A DNA stretch of 64,000 nucleotides. Source: Halomonas piscis (GTDB taxonomy: Bacteria > Pseudomonadota > Gammaproteobacteria > Pseudomonadales > Halomonadaceae). Numbering within the stretch: the stretch's first letter is position 1; every line of letters begins with the position of its first letter. The DNA is taken from NCBI RefSeq assembly GCF_031886125.1, contig NZ_CP119391.1:1364001-1428000 (forward strand). Reading direction: 5' to 3'. Below are positions 8,477 to 15,833 of the stretch, piece by piece. Below the pieces are notes generated by a model. It did not search any database. It was given only the letters and a program-made list of their open reading frames with translations, and was not told the DNA's origin. Position numbers and translations under genes: made by a program.

Positions 8477-8617
8477 CTACTCATAATTAATTCGAGTTTT
8501 TTCAGAAGATTATGGAGAGAACGCCGTGCAGTATAAAATTGTTGAACGTGCCTGCGCGTTAATTTAATATCAGAGGGTTCAGTCTAATACCTATAATGCA
8601 CTTGGGAATGACAGATT

Positions 8618-9517
8618 GTGAAGCTAATTGACGAGATTATCGACGAGCTCAGTAGTGAGAGCGGCAACCTGACGGATGCGCTGCTGAAAACCAAGGTGGT
8701 CCTGAACAGCATGGGGCAAGGAGAGCTGGTTGCTTGGGTCAATCGAGAGCTGAATGGGTATTCTGAGGACGAGGAACTCCCGGAGTATCGAAAAGTACCA
8801 GCGCAGGTCTTGGCAAATCTCGCAAGCATGACTTGGACCGCGCAATCGCATCCAATCCCAATCGGTCATCTGGAGAAGCACGAACAGGAACAGCTTCAAA
8901 CGGCGTATATGCGTCAGTCGCTAGCCGTTTTGCAGAAGTACGCGAGCTCTGACGGGGCCTTGGAAAGTCCGATTCCATTAGAAGCGAATCAGCGCCTTGG
9001 AGAGACGCTTGCGAAGGGCGTACATATCCAACGCGCTTGGTCTGAAATTCAGGCTGCATCAGTTGTTCAGATACTTACAGAAGTGCGGTCGAGGCTTTTG
9101 GACTTTATCCTTGGCTTGAAGAACGAACTGCCAGATGACCCTAGTCGCCAAGAGCGAGAGGCAGTAGATGCCATGTCTCTATTTAACAACTCCGTCCTTG
9201 GAGATAATGCAACTATCGTGATTGGTGATAAAAACAAGACGCAAGTAATTAACCAGCACTTGGTCGGCAACAAAGATGCCCTCGCGCATGAGCTCAAGAA
9301 GTACAACGTACACGATGACGATATCGGTGAACTTTTTGAGGCACTGGATGAAGATGAAGAACGAGGTGTGGATCATGAGTCAAAGCAATTTGGAGAAAGC
9401 GTCAAACTGTGGATGACGGGCATGTTGAGCAAGGCGGTTGAAGCGTCATGGAATATCGAGCTTGGTATCGCGTCTTCAATACTGGCCGATGCGCTCAAAC
9501 ACTATTATGGCTGGTAA
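8618..9517 (+). CDS. AbiTii domain protein (abortive-infection-type), cassette-borne
   Basis: A 299-residue protein starting at GTG 8618 with a weak GGGAA ribosome site. The N-terminus (IIDELSSESGNLTDALLKTK, then VNRELNGY and LPEYRKVPA) matches the AbiTii domain found at the N-terminus of many small antiphage or stress proteins. The middle holds a short beta-rich linker (NNSVLGDNATIVIGDKN) and the C-terminus a helical bundle. It lies on the same strand as all other cassette genes, and its stop is 5 bp before an attC-like hairpin, the placement expected of an integron cassette gene. AbiTii function is not established; a role in phage defence is inferred from the domain name and context. Confidence 0.75.
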   Translation: MKLIDEIIDELSSESGNLTDALLKTKVVLNSMGQGELVAWVNRELNGYSEDEELPEYRKVPAQVLANLASMTWTAQSHPIPIGHLEKHEQEQLQTAYMRQSLAVLQKYASSDGALESPIPLEANQRLGETLAKGVHIQRAWSEIQAASVVQILTEVRSRLLDFILGLKNELPDDPSRQEREAVDAMSLFNNSVLGDNATIVIGDKNKTQVINQHLVGNKDALAHELKKYNVHDDDIGELFEALDEDEERGVDHESKQFGESVKLWMTGMLSKAVEASWNIELGIASSILADALKHYYGW

Positions 9518-9522
9518 GTATG

Positions 9523-9590
9523 CATAATGCGGCGCTCAATGGGACTGGGTTCCGCTTCCTTCCACCCAGCCCGTTAGCTGTCCGTTGGGA
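9523..9590 (+). other. Candidate attC-like recombination site after the AbiTii gene
   Basis: An imperfect inverted repeat lies right after the AbiTii stop. Its core GGGACTGGGT (9541-9550) pairs with ACCCAGCCC (9564-9572), leaving one unpaired A in the left arm, like the extrahelical base of attC hairpins. GTTGGGA (9584-9590) would be the R' box (GTTRRRY with one mismatch); the left box (CATAATG region) is degenerate. The next gene starts 24 bp downstream. Less convincing than the sites at 14595 and 15507. Confidence 0.45.
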
Positions 9591-9613
9591 AAATTAGCGT
9601 TGAGGGAGTAAGT

Positions 9614-10432
9614 ATGTACTGGTGGTTTGGCGGGGTGTTGCTCGGGGCAATCTTGGGAGCCCCCTTCCTGATTGCGGGAAATTCACTCGCGCAGAGCATG
9701 TTCGGACTACTGACTACCGTAACCGCAACGGCAGTCGGCATATTCGCAACATGGAAGTACTCGCAGAAAACAAAACAAGAAGAACTGACACGTTATGGAT
9801 TGCTAGCGTGGAGGAACATCGACGCTCTTTCCGTAAAGATTCAGCAACAAATTGCCGAAGGCGAAGCGCGCACTGATGTTCTTGAGTCGTGGCTGCTGGA
9901 CGTCGATCAAGCGAAATGGGCGTGGAGAGATTTGCTCCGGGAGTTGTTTGAACTTCAGAAACGCTTGGAGGCTGAGCGAGAGGAAGTCGCAATCAAGTAC
10001 AAAGCCAAAATGGATGAAGCATCGTCGGAGGCGGACAGGCGTCGTCTCGAGAGGGAGTTGCGTGTCGAGCTCGCTAAAATTGGAGGCAAAGCGCCTCTCC
10101 CGTTGCGTGAAACAGAAGATGTCTTGTGCCCGAACTGCGGGCAAGATGTACAGACAATGATCGGATCGGATGTGGGATCAACAAGTTGGCCTAACTGTGG
10201 TGGGTGTGGTGCAACATTCCCTGTGCACCGGAAAGGCGATTCGGAAATCGTCGTAAACGAGGATGCGGTCAAGCTACCGGTTAATGGTGAGTGTCCTCAC
10301 TGCGGCGCGGAGCATACGTGGAAGGTGCCCGCGGAAAGGTCTATTCGCTTCCGATATACATGCAATCAGTGCGACGAAGGGATTCAGTGCCTCGGGGACG
10401 CCGACGATTTCTCGGTGGAGAAAGTCCAGTGA
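9614..10432 (+). CDS. Membrane-anchored protein with coiled coil and C-terminal zinc ribbons
   Basis: A 272-residue protein. Two hydrophobic segments at the N-terminus (about residues 4-20 and 28-48) are followed by a charged helix (about 90-150, with EREEVAIKYKAK and RRRLERELRVEL) likely to form a coiled coil. The C-terminus has paired CxxC motifs, CPNCG...CGGCG and CPHCG...CNQC, typical of two zinc ribbons. The architecture suggests a membrane-tethered sensor or nucleic-acid-binding effector. The ATG follows GAGGGAG. It is a cassette gene by position (after the attC-like site at 9523) and strand. No named family is recognised. A weak attC-like structure follows at about 10466-10530, but its boxes are poor. 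Confidence 0.62.
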   Translation: MYWWFGGVLLGAILGAPFLIAGNSLAQSMFGLLTTVTATAVGIFATWKYSQKTKQEELTRYGLLAWRNIDALSVKIQQQIAEGEARTDVLESWLLDVDQAKWAWRDLLRELFELQKRLEAEREEVAIKYKAKMDEASSEADRRRLERELRVELAKIGGKAPLPLRETEDVLCPNCGQDVQTMIGSDVGSTSWPNCGGCGATFPVHRKGDSEIVVNEDAVKLPVNGECPHCGAEHTWKVPAERSIRFRYTCNQCDEGIQCLGDADDFSVEKVQ

Positions 10433-10549
10433 AATATCTCGCTTTCTATTTGTCTATCGCCCAAGAAATACATGCAGCGGACGCTCGTTCCTCGCGCCGT
10501 TGATAAATCACGTTACATAAAACTCTCCGAAAGTCCGCTTCTTGCCGAT

Positions 10550-10578
10550 AGCGACGGCATAGAGACTATGCCGTCGCT
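10550..10578. other. Perfect 12-bp stem hairpin at the integrase 3' end
   Basis: AGCGACGGCATA (10550-10561), loop GAGAC, TATGCCGTCGCT (10567-10578). It sits 8 bp beyond the stop of the split integrase on the minus strand. There is no T-run on either side, so it is not a canonical terminator. It may be a terminator remnant or a recombinase recognition structure. The rest of 10433-10586 has no gene. Confidence 0.5.
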
Positions 10579-10772
10579 GGCTGTTGTTAGACCTCTGTCT
10601 GCTCAGCCATAACCAATGCGTCATCCACCTCAATTCCAAGGTATCTGACGGTGCTTTCGAGTTTTGTATGACCTAATAAAAGTTGAACGGCTCTCAAGTT
10701 TTTCGTTCGGCGATAGATTAAAGATGCTTTGGTGCGTCGCAACGTGTGAGTTCCATAGGCTGATGGCTCAAG

Positions 10773-12489
10773 CCCGCCTTATTCACGAAGACGCTGACTG
10801 GGCGGCGTGAAGAGGCTGGCTGGCGGCGTCGCTCATCAGGATCGGCCTCTCCGACGCGAGAGGCCGCTGAGTAATGCCCGAACATGGCTTTCTTCCCGGT
10901 TTCTTATAGCTCTTGGGAATCCATTGCGACCGTCAAAGCAGCCGTGACCGCCGGCCGCTGCAGCGGTCGCTCGATTTCAGGTCCTGAAGCCGTCTCGCCG
11001 GGCGTCAACTCAGCGCCGTCAGCTTCGGCAGCCCCTTCAGCAACGTCGGCCACCACTTATCGGCGGCGGCACCCAGATGAAGGGTGATCCGCCGGGCATG
11101 CAGCTTCAGTGTGGCGGCGACCTTAAGCACCTGCTCGCGCATCCGACTCAGGCTCCAGCCTTGCCGAGTCTGCCGCTCCAGCAGGCAACGCAGACCATGC
11201 AGGACCTGGTAAGCATAGAGGCTGAGTAGCAGGCTCACCTCGTTACGCGCCATCACGTCCTGAACCGTGGAGGCGCCACGATCCGTCGACGAGAGGTGTA
11301 CGTCGAGCGCTGATTTCACCTCGCCCATGTGCGCTTCGGCGCTACCGCGCTTGCGGTACAGTGCCAGGACCTTCTCCGGCGGCCAGTCGAACTTGTTGAG
11401 GTTGGTGACCAGGAAGAAGGCATGCAACAGCAGGTCATCGGGTCGCTCTTGCACGACCAGTACCACGCGCCGTGGTTCAGGCCAGGTGCCGGCCTGGTAC
11501 TCCAGGTCATGACACCATTCCCGTGGCTGCTCGGGCGGCCGACCTCGGGGCCGCTTCAGGTACGGCGCCGCCAGTGTCTGCAGCCCCGTGTGACTGCGCA
11601 GCCGGCCCAGGTACTCGATGCCGCGATCTTCCAACGCCTCCAGCGTGTCGTTGTCGGTGAACCCGGCGTCGATACGCACCCGAACCTGGGCGCCGGTGCT
11701 TTCGTTGAGCCGCTTCACCAGGTGCGGGATCCAGGTATCGGCGTTCTCGGCCGGGCCGGCGTTGCCTTCGCGTAGTAGGCCGCCCACCATGTCACCGGTT
11801 TCGGCCAGCGAGGCGACCAGCGGCGAGTAGATGCGGACCCCGTAAAGGCCATGATAGGCCGAGCCACCTTGGTGACCGTGGACCTCGATCGGCAGGCCGT
11901 CGATGTCGAGGGTCAACTGCTTGGGTCGCTCGCCGTTCTTCAGCGAGGTCAGGCGCCAGACTACCAGTCGCAGCAGGCCTTCATGCACGGCATCGATGTT
12001 GTCGTTGCGTCCAAGGCAAGTCAGCAGCCGCGACAGCGTGGCTTGAGACGGCCGGTCCTGGGCCAGTGGCGTCATTCCACGCGCATCGCTGCAGGCCAGC
12101 TGCCAGAGGGGATCACGCCGCAACGTGTCGGTATCGCTGAGGTCGATCCAGCCCATCGCGCGCTGCAGCACCAGGGTTCGCAGCTGGCTGGCCAGCGAGT
12201 GGCGGATGCGTAGCGGGTGGCGTTGATCGACCAGATTGTCTTCGAGCGCCTCGATCACACCGCTGTTGTCGAGGGCTTCACGCAGCAGCAGAGCGCCGCT
12301 GTCACTGGTGGTGCGGTGGCCGCTCAGCTCGACACGGACGGAGCCGTTGCACGAGGGCGTCCAGGTAGATAGGCTTTCACCCATAGCGGATGGCTCTCTT
12401 GGTTCAGGTTCTTGGCGGAACACATTGAATTTTCAAGAGAATACCATCCGCTATCTTCGTTTTCAGGCCGGCCTCATGAATAGGCCGGG
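10773..12489 (-). mobile_element. IS1380-family insertion sequence, about 1.72 kb, complete
   Basis: The ends are imperfect inverted repeats: CCCGCCTTATTCACGA at the left and, read inward from the right, CCCGGCCTATTCATGA (13 of 16 match). They are flanked by the direct repeat TCAAG at 10768-10772 and 12490-12494. It contains one transposase gene on the minus strand and sits inside the integrase gene. The intact ends, intact transposase and undecayed target duplication indicate a young, probably active copy. Confidence 0.9.
11005..12423 (-). CDS. IS1380 family DDE transposase
   Basis: A 472-residue protein, typical of the family. It shows the DDE-type landmarks LTLDIDGLPIEVHG (first Asp), VRIDAGF (second Asp) and YRKRGSAEAHMGEVK, which fits the Y-(2)-R-(3)-E-(6)-K signature with the catalytic Glu. 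The N-terminal DSGALLLREAL and RQRHPLRIRH-like segments are also usual for IS1380 members. The start is either 12423 or the internal ATG at 12384; the second is nearer the usual family start. Its GC-rich codon use contrasts with the AT-rich cassettes around it. It catalyses cut-and-paste movement of the element in which it lies. Confidence 0.93.
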   Translation of the reverse strand: MFRQEPEPREPSAMGESLSTWTPSCNGSVRVELSGHRTTSDSGALLLREALDNSGVIEALEDNLVDQRHPLRIRHSLASQLRTLVLQRAMGWIDLSDTDTLRRDPLWQLACSDARGMTPLAQDRPSQATLSRLLTCLGRNDNIDAVHEGLLRLVVWRLTSLKNGERPKQLTLDIDGLPIEVHGHQGGSAYHGLYGVRIYSPLVASLAETGDMVGGLLREGNAGPAENADTWIPHLVKRLNESTGAQVRVRIDAGFTDNDTLEALEDRGIEYLGRLRSHTGLQTLAAPYLKRPRGRPPEQPREWCHDLEYQAGTWPEPRRVVLVVQERPDDLLLHAFFLVTNLNKFDWPPEKVLALYRKRGSAEAHMGEVKSALDVHLSSTDRGASTVQDVMARNEVSLLLSLYAYQVLHGLRCLLERQTRQGWSLSRMREQVLKVAATLKLHARRITLHLGAAADKWWPTLLKGLPKLTALS

Positions 12490-13107
12490 TCAAGGCCAAT
12501 AGAGGTTACCCAGGATTTAACGATGCGCGCGTACTGTCGCGTGGACAAGTGGCCCGCGCTGCTCAGACGACTTGGGAACAAGTAGTCATCGTTACGGAGA
12601 TAGGCGCGCTGCATCCATTCCTCAAGGGCGGTGCGAGTCTGCTCGGTTATTTCAAACTGTACTGGCCTCTTCGTTTTCTGCTGCGTGACGATGGCTCTTG
12701 AAGCCACATGGTTGCCATGGGATACATCACGGACGCGTAATTTGACTAAATCACAGGCTCGCAGTTTGCTATCGATCGCCAGCTCGAACAGCGCTAGGTC
12801 TCTTATATTCTCAGCAAGCTGCAGCCTGACACGAATGGCCCAGATGTCTTTGAGCCGAAGCGGTGTTTTCTGACCAACTAGTTTGCCTTTGTTCCAAGGC
12901 TCGCGGGTAGCTGTTGCTGATGTGCTCATGGTGTGGACCTCCTCGGATGGAATGTATAGGATGGTCCAGAAAATGATCGACGTGTGCTGGAGCCAGCAGT
13001 CAGTCGTGATTCGACACAAAACGGACATGGAAGCAAATGCTGCGGGCGCGTTTATCGGTGTTAGAGGGTGGACTACCACTCACTCAATTTTTCTTAGGTC
13101 AGTTAAT

Positions 13108-13515
13108 ATGGTAGATAGAAGAGTCAAATGGTTGGCCTATACGGTTCTAGTCGGCCTTATACCAATAGGTTCGCGTTTTCTAATCTGGTTGGTCTCAACA
13201 TCTAATACGATGCCGTTGTTCAATCCGTCTGACTTTGTTGCATTTGGATTGGTGCTGCACATATCTAATATCAATGAGATTGAGCATATAGGTGCAAACG
13301 ACCATAATTGGAAAACCATACAGAACGGTGTTTCTTTGGCGTTTATTGTATTTTATGGTGTTCTGTATGCGTTAACGGTAATGTCCGATATGTCTCCAGG
13401 GATAATAAATTTAGAGACCATTAAATATTCAGCGATGATTCTTTGTGTAGTCTCATTGTTTTTAAGCTACTCCGTGTTTCATCGAGTGTCGATGATCGAG
13501 AAGGGTGGAGGCTAA
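13108..13515 (+). CDS. Four-helix membrane protein, first gene of a cassette module
   Basis: A 135-residue protein. The ATG at 13108 is chosen because the open frame upstream is low-complexity junction sequence without a ribosome site. It has hydrophobic segments at about residues 7-28 (WLAYTVLVGLIPIG), 40-52, 74-92 (VSLAFIVFYGVLYALTV) and 105-126 (AMILCVVSLFLSYSVF), with a short polar loop containing EHIGANDHNW. No family is recognised. It is strongly AT-rich, unlike the core genome. The next gene starts 1 bp after its stop, so this is the head of a tight three-gene unit ending in a DUF6414-like protein. Confidence 0.65.
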   Translation: MVDRRVKWLAYTVLVGLIPIGSRFLIWLVSTSNTMPLFNPSDFVAFGLVLHISNINEIEHIGANDHNWKTIQNGVSLAFIVFYGVLYALTVMSDMSPGIINLETIKYSAMILCVVSLFLSYSVFHRVSMIEKGGG

Positions 13516-13516
13516 A

Positions 13517-13651
13517 ATGGATATACTAGTGATATTTATAGCCGCTATTCTAGTTGTATCCGGTGCTGGTGTTGGCGTTTGGTCAATATTAAGTACAAGG
13601 AAAAGATACCTTGATGACTATTTGAGAAGGAAGCGCAATGGAACATCTTAA
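13517..13651 (+). CDS. 44-residue single-pass membrane miniprotein
   Basis: ATG at 13517 opens one base after the upstream stop and the frame ends at 13651, overlapping the start of the next gene by 14 bp. It encodes MDILVIFIAAILVVSGAGVG followed by a basic tail rich in Lys/Arg (STRKRYLDDYLRRKR). This is one hydrophobic helix (residues 3-24) with a positively charged cytoplasmic tail. The tight packing between two real genes argues it is translated. Its role is unknown; it could be a membrane anchor or regulator for its two neighbours. Confidence 0.6.
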   Translation: MDILVIFIAAILVVSGAGVGVWSILSTRKRYLDDYLRRKRNGTS

Positions 13652-14585
13652 GAACTTTATCTATCTGGATGAATACAAAATGTCTTCACTGTCGTCACAA
13701 CTTTTTGAAGGCATTACAGAGTATCTTGTTTCTGCAAACAGGTCAGCGTCAGAGGAAAGTGAGCAGCAAAAAGGAGAAATTGGTAGTGGTCGTATTTTTG
13801 CTGATGCGCTTAGCAAAGATAGTAGCACAGAAGAGAAAAAGGTTCTTCACGACTATCTGTATTCAAAATTTGAAAATAGACTTCTAGAAAATGAAAAAGT
13901 TCTAATCGTGAAAGGTGGTTCGGAGTGTGATTTATTGGCTGAGATACCCAAATATCCATTCATAAAGATAACATCCAAGGCCATCTTCAATGATATTAAT
14001 TCTATTAAAGCAACCCTGACTAATTTTAATGTTTTGGGCGAAGCATTTGCGTACGTAACTAACTTTGAAAAACTTAAGGAAGTTCAGTCTCAACTTGAAG
14101 AGGCAAAAAGGAATACGAAAGATCGAAATGAAAAAGCACGGCTACAGCAAGAGTATAAATCGATAACAAATATAAAAAAAGTGGCTAAGGAGACGGGCCT
14201 CCATCAAGATGAAAAATTTCTGGAAAAGCTAAATTATCTGTTGTCTTACGGTTTTGAAGATCAGTTCGAAATACAAATGAATGGTTCTGACCGTATATGT
14301 ACCGCAAATTTAAATAGAGAATATTTGCGCGAGAATGAGTCTCTATTGAAAAGGAAATATTCGCGAATCACTGAAAAAGAATTTGTGATGTTTGGAGTGG
14401 TATCTCAAGCGAATAACTCAAAGAACATAGATATCGAGGGTGAAGAGGAGGTGGACGAGGAAAGATCAATTAAGGATGCATTGCTAAATCTGGTAGAGCA
14501 CCTGACGAACTTGGAGAACCAGTTTACGGGTAGGCTTTCTAATGAAATCATCATTGATCCTATTGCAATTTATACAGAGCTCTAG
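13638..14585 (+). CDS. DUF6414-like cytosolic protein, cassette module effector candidate
   Basis: A 315-residue acidic protein starting FIYLDEYKMSSLSSQLFEGI after MEHLKN, which resembles the N-terminus of the DUF6414 family as I recall it. It has no signal peptide or membrane helix. A lysine/glutamate-rich helical segment (about residues 150-195) probably forms a coiled coil. The C-terminal region is a mixed alpha/beta domain ending IDPIAIYTEL. A strong ribosome site (AGAAGGAAG) lies within the preceding miniprotein. The stop is 9 bp before an attC site, so the three-gene unit from 13108 is a single mobile cassette. Pairing with two membrane proteins recalls membrane-effector defence modules; this is inference. 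Confidence 0.65.
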   Translation: MEHLKNFIYLDEYKMSSLSSQLFEGITEYLVSANRSASEESEQQKGEIGSGRIFADALSKDSSTEEKKVLHDYLYSKFENRLLENEKVLIVKGGSECDLLAEIPKYPFIKITSKAIFNDINSIKATLTNFNVLGEAFAYVTNFEKLKEVQSQLEEAKRNTKDRNEKARLQQEYKSITNIKKVAKETGLHQDEKFLEKLNYLLSYGFEDQFEIQMNGSDRICTANLNREYLRENESLLKRKYSRITEKEFVMFGVVSQANNSKNIDIEGEEEVDEERSIKDALLNLVEHLTNLENQFTGRLSNEIIIDPIAIYTEL

Positions 14586-14594
14586 AGAAACCTC

Positions 14595-14672
14595 CTCTAA
14601 CATATTGCGCCACACGGATGGTCTTTTTTCTGCTTCGCTTAAAAAAGGCCAATGGTGTGCTCCACGTTAGAT
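14595..14672 (+). other. Integron attC site closing the DUF6414-like cassette
   Basis: The left core box CTCTAAC (14595-14601) fits RYYYAAC except its first base, and the right box GTTAGAT (14666-14672) fits GTTRRRY exactly. Between them lies an imperfect hairpin: CACAC/GTGTG (14611-14615 with 14655-14659) and CTTTTTT/AAAAAAG (14623-14629 with 14641-14647). The upstream gene stops 9 bp before the left box and the next gene's ribosome site begins 3 bp after the right box, the classical cassette arrangement. Confidence 0.78.
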
Positions 14673-14690
14673 TTCAAAGGAGCTTCTACG

Positions 14691-15512
14691 TTGCCATTCC
14701 AGATCACCAAAGTTTCAGATCAAGGAACAGCCAATCCCATTGTGGCTCGCTTGAGTGTACAGACTAGTCAGCTGGTCAAGTTTTGTCCCGGTGGCGAAGA
14801 GTTACACAAATCTGTCCTTGAGCTTTTTCATGACTATGTCCAAAAACAATTGCTTGAATGTGATCAGATTTCCCAAGAAATCACTAGGGAAGTTTTAGAA
14901 ATAGGCACCAAATTGGGAAAAGGAGGAATAAAAACTCAAGCTGCCGGTAGAGTGGTAGAGATTCTCCAAGTCATTCGCTTGAACCAAAGAGTTGAACAAT
15001 TTCTTTACTGTGCAAAATCAGCGCTGCGTGACCTAGCAAGAATATTCGCTCTATTCTTTGGTAAAGAATTTGATTCGGCTCGTTATGACAGGATTATCGC
15101 ATGGGCAGAAGAAGAATTTGGAGATGAGTCAGAACTCGTCCGTATTCTACGTCAGGATCATGATTTGTGGATAAAAAAACTAGTCTCAATGCGAAATGCT
15201 GTGGAGCACCCAGGAGGGTACTCTGGTCATCTGCACATTCATAACATCACTTTTGTTTCGCCTAGCCACCCCAATTACCCAACCCTGGAAACACCAAGTT
15301 GGCACTTAAATGATGAGCCGAAAGTACCCATCGTTGAATACCTTCAAGCAACGGTAAATAACGTCCTTGAGTTTTGTGAGGATATGCTCGCCATATGCAT
15401 CACGATGTCGGGTTTGCCAGAAATGATTGGATTTGCCGAAATTCCGGAAAGTGAACGAGATCCAGCGTGCCCGATACGCATACGCGCAGTACCAAAGAAT
15501 ATTCAAACCTAA
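14691..15512 (+). CDS. Cassette protein with HEPN RNase-like Rx4H motif
   Basis: A 273-residue mostly helical protein. An ATG at 14652 lies inside the attC hairpin, so the TTG at 14691 is preferred: AAAGGAG ends 8 bp before it and it follows the R' box, as usual for cassette genes. The segment VSMRNAVEHPGG has Arg168 and His173 in the Rx4H arrangement, with a polar Asn after the Arg, the signature of HEPN-family ribonucleases common in abortive-infection and toxin-antitoxin systems. The N-terminal 160 residues form long helices compatible with a HEPN four-helix bundle. The stop codon TAA is part of the next attC left box. The HEPN call rests on motif and helicity only. Confidence 0.65.
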   Translation: MPFQITKVSDQGTANPIVARLSVQTSQLVKFCPGGEELHKSVLELFHDYVQKQLLECDQISQEITREVLEIGTKLGKGGIKTQAAGRVVEILQVIRLNQRVEQFLYCAKSALRDLARIFALFFGKEFDSARYDRIIAWAEEEFGDESELVRILRQDHDLWIKKLVSMRNAVEHPGGYSGHLHIHNITFVSPSHPNYPTLETPSWHLNDEPKVPIVEYLQATVNNVLEFCEDMLAICITMSGLPEMIGFAEIPESERDPACPIRIRAVPKNIQT

Positions 15513-15572
15513 CAATACCTTCCAGCGGACGCAGTCGCTTACGCGCCTGTCCGCTGAAGGTTGGTGTTATAT
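15507..15572 (+). other. Integron attC site closing the HEPN-like cassette
   Basis: The left box ACCTAAC (15507-15513) matches RYYYAAC perfectly and includes the gene's stop codon. The right box GTTATAT (15566-15572) matches GTTRRRY at six of seven positions. The arms ACCTTCCAGCGGAC (15517-15530) and GTCCGCTGAAGGT (15549-15561) pair over 13 bp with a single unpaired C in the left arm, equivalent to an extrahelical base that sets attC strand polarity. The size of 66 bp is normal for attC. Confidence 0.85.
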
Positions 15573-15707
15573 ATCAGAAAATTCTCAATGGCAGCTTGTG
15601 GCCGATAGATGACCTTGTTATTCTAGCATATATACAATAGTGAGTTTCACAGCCTGTTATAAATCTCCTAGTCCTAAAGTATATGATTCCTCGATCGGCT
15701 CCCTCCG

Positions 15708-15776
15708 CCCCTCCCTCCCTCCCTCTCTCTGATCCTCTGCCTCTCTCCCTCTCTCCCTCTCTCCCTCTCTCCCTCT
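15708..15776 (+). repeat. Polypyrimidine tract with CCCTCTCT tandem repeats
   Basis: Two pure pyrimidine runs (15708-15730 and 15740-15776) are separated by 9 bases. The second is about four and a half copies of an 8-bp CCCTCTCT unit; the first is a CCCT run. The tract lies in the 261-bp gap between the last attC and the start at 15834. Mirror-symmetric polypyrimidine tracts can form triplex DNA and are prone to slippage, so copy number may vary and affect expression of the downstream gene. Confidence 0.8.
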
Positions 15777-15833
15777 AGCCATCCATCATTTATTTCTTAA
15801 TAGGCGCATAGTCGATGTGCTGTTTGACCTAGC

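Larger units (their letters stand above)
10587..12929 (-). pseudogene. Small tyrosine recombinase/integrase, split by an IS1380 element
   Basis: The 5' half (12929 down to 12490) encodes MSTSATATREPWNKGKLVG, IDSKLRACDL and the first catalytic region. The 3' half (10772 to 10587) encodes YGTHTLRRTKASLIYRRT, LLGHTKLESTVRYLGIEVDD and ends EQTEV. HTLRR and the LLGH...Tyr segment are the tyrosine-recombinase catalytic motifs. Removing the IS and one copy of the 5-bp TCAAG duplication leaves 621 bp, exactly 207 codons in one frame, so the insertion is recent. Intact it would be about 206 residues, a catalytic domain without a full N-terminal arm-binding domain. The start follows GGAGGT. It is not IntI-like. 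It lies opposite in strand to the cassette genes. Confidence 0.88.

Noticed and set aside
10466..10530. attC site after the zinc-ribbon gene
   Set aside because: A GCCCAAG box and a short bulged stem exist, but the right box and arms are too poor to list as a feature.
10587..12929. Integron integrase IntI
   Set aside because: The split recombinase is only about 206 residues and shows no IntI-type extra domain; it is a general tyrosine recombinase.
12883..13107. N-terminal extension of the membrane protein gene at 13108
   Set aside because: The extension reads through the integrase promoter region antisense to its start and the cassette junction; ATG 13108 gives a clean membrane topology.
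14652..14690. ATG start for the HEPN-like gene at 14652
   Set aside because: It lies inside the attC hairpin without a ribosome site; TTG 14691 follows AAAGGAG.
15708..15776. CRISPR array
   Set aside because: The repeats are simple 8-bp pyrimidine units without spacers; no CRISPR-like repeat-spacer pattern occurs in the window.
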